This document shows positions 56,219-64,000 of a DNA stretch of 64,000 nucleotides, piece by piece. How positions within the stretch are numbered: position 1 is the first letter of the stretch; each line of letters begins with the position of its first letter. Origin of the DNA: Beta vulgaris subsp. vulgaris. Taxonomy: Eukaryota > Streptophyta > Magnoliopsida > Caryophyllales > Amaranthaceae. The position numbers and the translations under genes were made by a program. Below the pieces are notes generated by a model, which saw only the letters and a program-made list of their open reading frames with translations, searched no databases and had not been told where the DNA came from. The stretch spans positions 49,195,735-49,259,734 of the forward strand of contig NC_079205.1 in NCBI RefSeq assembly GCF_026745355.1. Reading direction: 5' to 3'.

Positions 56219-59000
56219 AGCTAGACCTGATGCTGAGGAAATAGATAGGCAATCCAGTGAGCATAATTACGCAATACAAGCATGTAATTTCCAATGGAGT
56301 ATGCTATATCCCCATTAGAGAAGAAACAACATGAGGATGGAGGTGACTCAAGATTCATGAAACTAACTCCAGATAAACAGTTGAGAATATATAGCAAGAC
56401 CAAAGCAGAAGTTAAAGCCCATCAGAAGAGCCTAATGATTTTCCCATTCAAATTGACCAACCAAAAGCTCACTCAAGTTAATGTTGGAAAAACCCTTGTT
56501 TAGATATAAGCTTATTACATGGACTCTTCAATTCACCTCAAGTACCAGTTACATATCCTTGACACTCAAACGTGGACACGGACACTTGGACACTTCATTT
56601 TGGGCCAAAATCATTGAAAATATAAAAAGATTAGCCGAGTCTGACACTTGGACAAGTACCCGTGTCAGACATGGGTATACGAGTCCACGTAACATATGAT
56701 ATAAGTCTATCAAGAAAATCAACTCATGCCCTTAACAAAAACAAATATCTTCCACGCATTCATCACCTCCAACACAAACTATAATGCTTTGTATAGTGAA
56801 GTGCAGATTACACCTTAAGAATCAACATGCAACAAGAATTGGCATGGTTAATTGAAGATGTTGATCCAAGCATTTGAGTGGATGCATTTTATGGTACAAC
56901 ACTACAACATATCTAAGCTGGGTTCCTACATTGAGGGCCCAAGACGCATCAGAGAAGATAATGTTGTCAATTTTCTGTTGCACTGATCTAGAGAGAATGA
57001 GAGGAAATTTTCCAGGGATATGAGAGAAGTACGAGCAAATTGGAGTTTCGTTGTTAACTCAGGTTGTAATGCATGTACTCATATTCTCATATAGTCAAGA
57101 GCTCAATTTGTTCCATATGGTTGTCAGGCTAAGCCGCTACACAGGGGATCCATGTTAAAGCTCTACCTTGTGATGACTTATGCTGCTTATAATTCTTATC
57201 CAGCCGACAATCTGCTCCCAATAACCTCTACATTAACGTCCCATTTGGTAGGCATAATATATGGAGGTAATTTCCATGAATCAATAGGTAATGATATGAA
57301 GAAAGTCCAATACCAATGTCCATAATAATGCATGTTTATATTCAAATAGCTATTTTTCTTCATAGATCTTCATTATCATCCATTACCTCTTTGAGGGTAA
57401 CATTGAGAAGTAATAAAAATGTATAAAGAAAAACACATGTTTTCAGATAAAGTTCCAGTGTCAGGGGTATAGACATGGGACTTTCTTTGCCAAATTACAT
57501 ATAAAGTCATTCGCATTACCAAAAAAAAATAATCGACTACCAAACTGGCCTGAAGGACTCTCTCTTATATGAATTGAACGTTAAAAACAGACCTAATAAA
57601 CAGCTGAAGCCAAATTACACCATGTCCAAGAGTCGAGAAATTAAATTATGTAAGAGCCACACATCAAGAAATAACTATTTAAACAACATTCTTGAATAGA
57701 ACACAACATTTGGCAAAAAAAAGGCATATATACTATACAGGAAAGAAAAGAAGTACTATTTGAGCCCCAAATAAATCCAATCATATTTCTCAAATCCAAC
57801 TCAAAACAATGCCCTTTTTTGGCTAAGACAAGACGACTTTGATACAGTAGAGGACTAACCTTCAGGACCTAAATCTCTCTGGCTTGATTGGTTAATGTCA
57901 CACCTAACCAAATCATCGAATGAAGGATCCTTGATAGAACGGGTTAGGGAACCTAAAGGCCAAAGGGAAACTACTTGGTAGCGTCATAGGGAAGAAAAGT
58001 ATGGAGGGAACTAATACAAATTTCCAAACAAGAGAAACAATTTTGCTTTCCCATGTATGAATATTTTATTACATGCCTTCTCAGGATGGATTTCCTCCAG
58101 TTAGGCCTTTAACACAGAAATCTCACTCACTCACACATCTAATGTCAAGCCATCGACAAACACCCGTGAAATGGATTTCACACAGATTTTAAAGCTTTTA
58201 TAATCAAATAACAATTGGCCTTTATATGCCAATGAAACAACAGCAGACAGCATCATACCACCTGCAACAGATGCTCCATAAACCCTCCAACTTCCTGTCC
58301 TCCTTTTATCTACTTATTTCTTTGACCAAAGTGAGGGTTACATTCAGTAGCCAACGACTCGAATTCCTAGCACCAATGGGGACAAACCACTTACACAACA
58401 TCATGAATCGCCAAAACTTCACTGCATTTCTTTTTCAATTTAGTCCAGACAACCCAATAACGCGATCACCATTCAGCATTGACCACCAATGAAACAGCCC
58501 AGTTGACACCATAAGTAATACTTCAAAGTTCAATCCTATTCCAACTCACCTAGAAAAAATATCTGATATAAATCACATTTACTGCCACCATTTTCATACC
58601 CAAACAAAAAATAGATAAATCAAGTAGAATAAAGAATAATTCAACCCAATATTATAGCAATCAATCTATATATTTCACTCACCAACTTAAACAGCACTAA
58701 AAGCTTCATAATCACAGACTAAAACCCACCAAAGCAATCATCATTTAACAACTCAATAAAATGAAATACTACAAATAACAAGTTAAACAACCTATATTAT
58801 TCAAAGAAAGAATTACCGACATTCAAACCCCATTTCAATCAGATCAAACAAGACAAAAATGACAACAAAGAACACTAAAACATACCCACAAAACCAATTT
58901 AGCAGAAAAATAGAGTATTAATACCTTGAGTTATTGAAAAACTCCTGTGTAAGAATGAACTAACTGGCGGAAAAATTAAGCTATAAAATAAATGGAGATT
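56219..59000 (-). other. Likely 5' leader intron and first exon of the DRB gene
   Basis: The minus strand has an acceptor GTCTAG two bases before the ATG (56221) and a good donor AAG/GTATTA at 58925/58924. This suggests a non-coding first exon near 58925-59000 and a leader intron of about 2.7 kb. No other gene seen. It contains a degraded MITE at 57236-57552. Confidence 0.45.
57236..57552. mobile_element. Degraded Tourist-like MITE in the DRB leader region
   Basis: Ends CCCATTTGGTAGGC and the complement of GCCAGTTTGGTAGTC bracket about 317 bp, with internal words (ATTACC, CATTATCATCC) shared with the MITE at 8374-8693. The target duplication is not clear. Confidence 0.6.
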
Positions 59001-61510
59001 AACCCAGAAAGCATAAATATTTAAGACAAAGGTTGTTGCAAGTTCACGTCATTCTAATTTTGTGCACATCACTTGTTCACTCACTGTTTCACAATTTTCC
59101 ATTTTCTCTCTCCTTGTTTTTCACTTTCGTATCAACTTTCACAAAAGCATAGACTTGCTCTTACTTCAGGAGTTTTGATAGCAACACCTAACTTTTGGCC
59201 TTTGGGTTTTCAATCTTTCCAATTTTGTGTCTTTTCCCTTTCCTTTTTCTTCAACTCATGTCAAAGTCGCTTGTGCGTATCAAATATTATCAATTAGCAT
59301 AGTACTACACTTTGGGATTAGATAACCTATGCACAACCTTTTTTTTAGGAGATCTTGTTCAAAAAGTGTTTGAATCATGTAGAGTTCTAAAATAACTCTA
59401 CAAAGCAAAGTGTGAGCAATATTAACTATTGAATAAAAAATTAATAGCTCATATATTATCTTTTCAAAAAAATTCATATTTTTTCTCATTAAATTCACCC
59501 CCTAAATTCTCCTTTTCACCATTATGAGCCCTTATTCTCTACCATGTAGGATTGTATTATTAAAACTCTAGAGGATCCAAACTCATTCAAAACTTACTCA
59601 CAAATTAGATTATAAACTCGTTAATAGGGTTGTGTGATGTATTTACATAACTTAGGGCGAAACTCGAGAATCTAGTAGTTGTTAGTTGTTGCGGTAGCTG
59701 TTGGGGGGTAGTTGTTAGCTGCTGGAGTGGTTGTAGCTGCTAGTTGTCTACTAGTAGCGATTAGTAATTAAATAGCTGTTTAATTAGAAGTGTTTGGCAA
59801 AAGTACCTCTCAAAATTGTAAAAGACAATAAATAAAATATATTCAAACATGAAATGAACTAAAACAATTTCAAAAAACTTATATAGTTTCAGGACTATAT
59901 GACTTTTCAACAACTCAAAGTAATTTATAAATCTAAGATCATATTTAACACTCAGAAAAATAATTACCTATATAACTAAAATGCTTGTGGAATTTGGAGC
60001 ATAAAATATTGTGAAATTTCAATTTTATCTTCTCTTTAAAATAAATATTAAAATTACATCCTTGCTATTATAAAAGAAAAAAGATATTGTCCTAAAAAAG
60101 CTATTAATAGATAGAAAAAGGAAAAATAATTAAAAACATTGATTCAAAAATTTACCTCATACTATTATATAGTATTTATTCGCTAGACCACTACCTATAA
60201 ATCTCAAACGTTACTTGTAGTAACATTCTACAACCGCTACCCATAATCTACTCCAACCTCTATCCGCTACAACCAATATCTTACCAAATACTCGTAATTT
60301 TCTTAAGTACATCGTTTTGATCTTGTCCAACCGCTACCCGCTACCTAAAAGGCTAAAACGCTAGTGTCAAACAAGACTTTAGTAAAGGAGGAGATATCTA
60401 GAGTAGAACATGGTAAATAAATAACATCTTGTTCATTCATAAGAACATATATTTTACATAAAACTAACATCGGTAAATTTTTTTATTGTGGTATAGACAA
60501 TCGCTTAATTATTATATGAGTGTACCATTATCAATTTTTTTTGGAAGGGAATAGGAAAATTATCATTAATTAATCGAGGAATCTACAATAACAATAACAC
60601 ATAAATAAATCTAAAACATCAATATGAGATTCTTCATGTAATTTACTAATATAACCGCTTCGTAACTGCTTCTTTGATACGGTAATATCCCAACCATAAG
60701 CGACATCCGATAACTCTACATCTTTACGCTTGAAGGAAGAGTGAATTAAAATTTTGTCTCCATCCCGATGTTCTTGATCTTTGACTAACAAATACGAGTT
60801 CCCACATTTTCAAACTTCGAAGCAAAACAATAAACCAGGACTATCAAGATGAGAGTATATGGAACCATCGGATTGATGGAGGCAACCATCACAACAGAAC
60901 GGAGAGACAACCCTCACACTAGGAGGAAGAGTTCTTAAAAATAAACTAGACTAATATTAGAATTACGAATAAAGGGGTGAAAATAACAAAATTTAGGTTT
61001 TCGACCAACTTAGATACTGGCAGAAGCCCTTATTACAACAACACTAATGGAGTCTAGGGGGTCAGAAGAGAGGAAATTTTTTTATTACAGCCAATTTTTC
61101 TCGAATGTACAATATCTCATTGTATCATAATCATGTTTTTGATAAACAACGATGTTTATGATGCATATTAATGCATGTGAAATATATATTGTTATAAATA
61201 TATATATTGTGAATGTCCATTATACCTTTGACTTATATACTCTTGTCCCTATTAAGATAACTACCATTTTTCATTCTACAGTTTCTCTCCCTTTGTTCTC
61301 TTCTCATAACACGTCGTTATCAGTACATTGCAAATTGATTGAACAGAAAAACAAAAGCAAATCCTTGAGAAAACAAAATATAACAACAAGAACGATGAAA
61401 GAAAATAAAAGAGAATAACTTACTCATTATTTGATTATTTAAATTTTTGGATTTGAGATAATTAGCATTTGACATATTTGCATCAAAGTAATTGAGTTGC
61501 ATCAAAGTAA
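59001..61510. other. Intergenic repeat-rich DNA, no gene recognised
   Basis: 59650-60385 carries GTAGTTGTTAGCTGCTGG-type words on the left and complementary CAACCGCTACCCGCTACC on the right, consistent with a decayed inverted-repeat element of about 740 bp. A minus-strand frame at 60791-60570 has no similarity I recognise. 59001-59280 may hold the DRB promoter. Confidence 0.4.
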
Positions 61511-61858
61511 TTGATTTGCCTGAAATTGTTCAAAAATTGAGAAAAATTCATAAAACTACCTTTTATAATCAAAAATTTTCAAAAAAATTAAACTACCTTT
61601 TAAAAAATTTCTTTCAAAAAACCACCTTATATAACAAATTTGTTTTAATATACTATCTTTTTATCATAATGGGGTTTAATCTAATTGATTTGCCTGAAAT
61701 TGTTCAAAAATTGAGAAAAATTCATAAAACTACCTTTTATAATCAAAAATTTTCAAAAAAATTAAACTACCTTTTAAAAAATTTCTTTCAAAAAACCACC
61801 TTATATAACAAATTTGTTTTAATATACTATCTTTTTATCATAATGGGGTTTAATCACT
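61511..61858. repeat. Perfect tandem duplication, 174-bp unit, two copies
   Basis: 61511-61684 and 61685-61858 are identical except at the last few bases. The repeat makes an open frame of 122 codons by chance (its period is a multiple of three). A diverged inverted version of part of the unit seems to follow at about 61980-62115. Confidence 0.95.
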
Positions 61859-62633
61859 AATTATTGAGTCACCGTACATTACTTTTGTTTCTTGCCCTCT
61901 CGTTTCTCTCTTCTTTTCTCGTTACCCCATCGGCAGCAACACCTACGACGACTGTCATCTATTGATTAGTATTAAATATAAACGTAAGATGGTAGTATAT
62001 TGAAAGAAATTTGACAATTTGTTATATAAAGTATTTTTTTAAAATAAAATCTTAAAAAAGTAGTGTTTTTTAAATAAGTTGATTATACAAAATAGTTTTT
62101 TGAAATTTTCCCTCGAAAATTCTTCCATGTTTTCTCGTTTCGGTAATATCGGTATTTGTGTTGCACACTTTGGTTAGATTAGGTTATAAAAATGTCTTAC
62201 ACGATTTCGTTCTATTTCATTTTCCGTTCCATTTTGTTTTCTTCAGCCCCTATGAGCCTTCATAGGATTGTAGATGAGGATATCAGAGGTGTTGTTGTAC
62301 CTCGCTTGTTCCTCCTTAGTATTTTGTTGCTTTTGGTTCAGTAGCTCTAGTTTTTGTTTGCGTGTTTTTCTTGCTCTTTGGCCTTCTGCCTCCTTTGAGC
62401 AAAAATAAAAAAAAAAAAACACTTTTGTTCTTATATGTATAGCTAGGTTCTTCTATGATTTACATGATAAGGAAGAAATAAAAAAAAATTCAAATTGTCT
62501 TGGTGCCGTGATTGTATTGCCTTCTTGTTGAATCATGTACAAGTGTGGAGAATAATTGTGTTAACCTGAATGCGGTTAACCCTGACATTCAATATATACA
62601 GGTTTACAATACATGCATATGACTAGTTAAAGA
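61859..62633. other. Non-coding, possibly including the copia 3' LTR
   Basis: No gene seen. The polypurine tract of the minus-strand copia element lies at about 62670-62680 (GAGGGGATC on the minus strand), so its 3' LTR should run leftward from about 62667. The outer border could not be set. Confidence 0.4.
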
Positions 62634-63950
62634 CTATTCTATTCTTTTACATAAAATGTTATCTAATAGATCCCCTCGATCTTTACGGGGTGAAATAACG
62701 GATAGATTAGTACGATGTCTAGTAAACAAGTCATTAGAGAGACCCTTAGTAAAAATGTCTGCAACCTGACACTGAGTAGGAACATGTCGAACTATAAGAC
62801 CTCCCTTGGCAACCATTTCTCGAACAAAGTGATAATCGACATCAATATGTTTGCTACGATCATGATGAACTGGATTAGCAGTGAGATAGGTAGCAGAGAC
62901 ATTATCACAATAGACGATCACAAGACGACGGAAAAAATGGTCAATGTTAGCAAGAAGTTGCTTGAGCTAAATAGTTTCTGCAGCTGTGTAGGCAACAACC
63001 CTGTATTTAGCTTCAGTGGAGGATTTGGAGACAGTAGGTTGCTTTTTCGAACGCCAAGAAATTAAATTCTTCCCCAGAAAAATAGCATAGTCAGTCGTAG
63101 AACGCCTCGTGTCAGGACATCCTGCCCAATCTGCATCAGAATAGGCAATAACAACAGTAGGAGAGCTGCTGCTATATGAGAAAAGACCAAAGTCCAAAGT
63201 GCCCTGCAGATATCTGAAATTCTTTTCACAGCATGAAGGTGAGTAGTACGAGGAGCATGTATAAACTGAGACACCATATTAACAGCAGACGAGTCATAGT
63301 TAAGTACCGCAATGCACCGATCATACTACGATAATCTGTGGGATCAGCAAGAAGTTCTCCATCAAGCATAGACGATGTTACTCTAGAGACAACAGGAGTA
63401 GCAACTGGTTTAACAGTATGAAGATGGAATTTACGAAGTAAGTCAGAAACATACTTATGTTGAGACAAAAATAAACCAGAGGGAGTACGCACAACCTGAA
63501 CACCTAAGAAATAATGAAGATCCCCTAAATCCTTCATAGCAAATTGAGAAGAAAGAACAGAAATAAATTTGGCAACAAGAGGAGGACTACTACCAGTAAG
63601 GACAATGTCATCAACATATAAGAGAAGAATAATAAGATGATCACGATATTTGAGAGTGAACATATAAGTGTCACAACTGCTGCACTTGAAACCAATAGAT
63701 AAGAGGAAGTTGCTGAACCCAGAGAACCAAGCTCGAGGATCTTGTTTCAAACCATAAATTAAAGCGTTATATTCATCAAGCATAGCTTGATGCCAACGTG
63801 AATCTTTAGAAGCTTGTTTGAAAATAGTAGGTTCAGACTCTACAATTTCAGTGTTTAATTAAGACGTGAGGCTTAGACACACCATCTTTTAGACGAGTAA
63901 CCATGGGATGATTATTTAAGACTATAGGAGGAGACATCGGATCACTAGAG
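62634..63950 (-). pseudogene. Ty1/copia polymerase fragment (reverse transcriptase and RNase H), truncated by the window
   Basis: Read leftward: TIFKQASKDSRWHQAMLDEY, then YGLKQDPRAWF, LLLYVDDIVLTGS (the YVDD active site), FAMKDLGDLHYFLGVQV, YRSMIGALRYLTMTR, then after a frame change MVSQFIHAPRTTHLHAVKRI, after another AYSDADWAGCPDTRRSTTDY and SKSSTEAKYR, and in another frame YCDNVSATYL, HIDVDYHFVREMV and QVADIFTKGL, ending at 62634. At about 63757 NALI joins directly to YGLKQ in frame, removing roughly 120 residues of the reverse transcriptase palm and fingers. At least two frameshifts also show it is dead. It is a different lineage from the copia element at 7341-14405. Confidence 0.92.
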
Positions 63951-64000
63951 GGTGGGGACAGAGAGGCCAACGAGGAGAAGTGTGCGCGTTGGACGAGCCC

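Noticed and set aside
61492..61860. 122-residue duplicated protein
   Set aside because: The frame arises from the 174-bp tandem duplication, has no domain and no upstream gene signals.

Overview
The window is nuclear DNA from a flowering plant, very probably a eudicot. It shows long AT-rich introns with GT/AG borders, Stowaway, Tourist and Mutator MITEs, CACTA elements, Ty1/copia fragments, a TRIM and a plant DRB2-type gene. I cannot fix the species; Caryophyllales is only a guess.

Layout. (1) 1-6960 is the older, partly decayed half of a segmental duplication. It holds the last six coding exons of a phytyl ester synthase-like gene (copy A, 400-5591; the 5' exons lie outside the window), followed by a truncated pseudogene (6572-6960). 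(2) 6961-30847 is about 24 kb of nested transposable elements: a minus-strand copia element with an unusual LTR order (7341-14405), split by a decayed CACTA element (9434-12020); a 3.5-kb solo LTR with a perfect 5-bp target duplication (16889-20432); a broken FAR1/MULE transposase (20433-21866) facing a broken Ulp1-type protease gene (28390-22640, minus), the latter hit by a non-autonomous CACTA element (22753-24225) and a Mutator MITE (26254-26604); a nearly identical-LTR TRIM (29723-30384); and a Tourist MITE (30431-30844). (3) 31582-48680 is the intact half of the duplication: copy B of the phytyl ester synthase-like gene (13 coding exons, 718 residues) and an intronless 775-residue repeat protein of unknown function (46353-48680). 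(4) 48681-51810 carries a tandem duplication and a nested Harbinger-in-MITE. (5) 51811-56218 (minus) is an intact DRB2-type double-stranded RNA-binding protein gene with a long leader intron. (6) 59000-64000 is repeat-rich, ending in a minus-strand copia pol fragment cut by the window edge.

How it fits together. The two halves share exon structure, intron sequence and the intergenic spacer, so one ancestral pair [phytyl ester synthase + repeat-protein gene] was duplicated. Copy B and its neighbour stayed open. Copy A's ester synthase stayed open but carries a shifted splice acceptor and an unusual residue next to the acyltransferase histidine; its neighbour died. Transposons then filled the space between. 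No CRISPR, rRNA or tRNA gene was seen. All exon models come from reading splice sites and protein similarity by eye, without transcripts.
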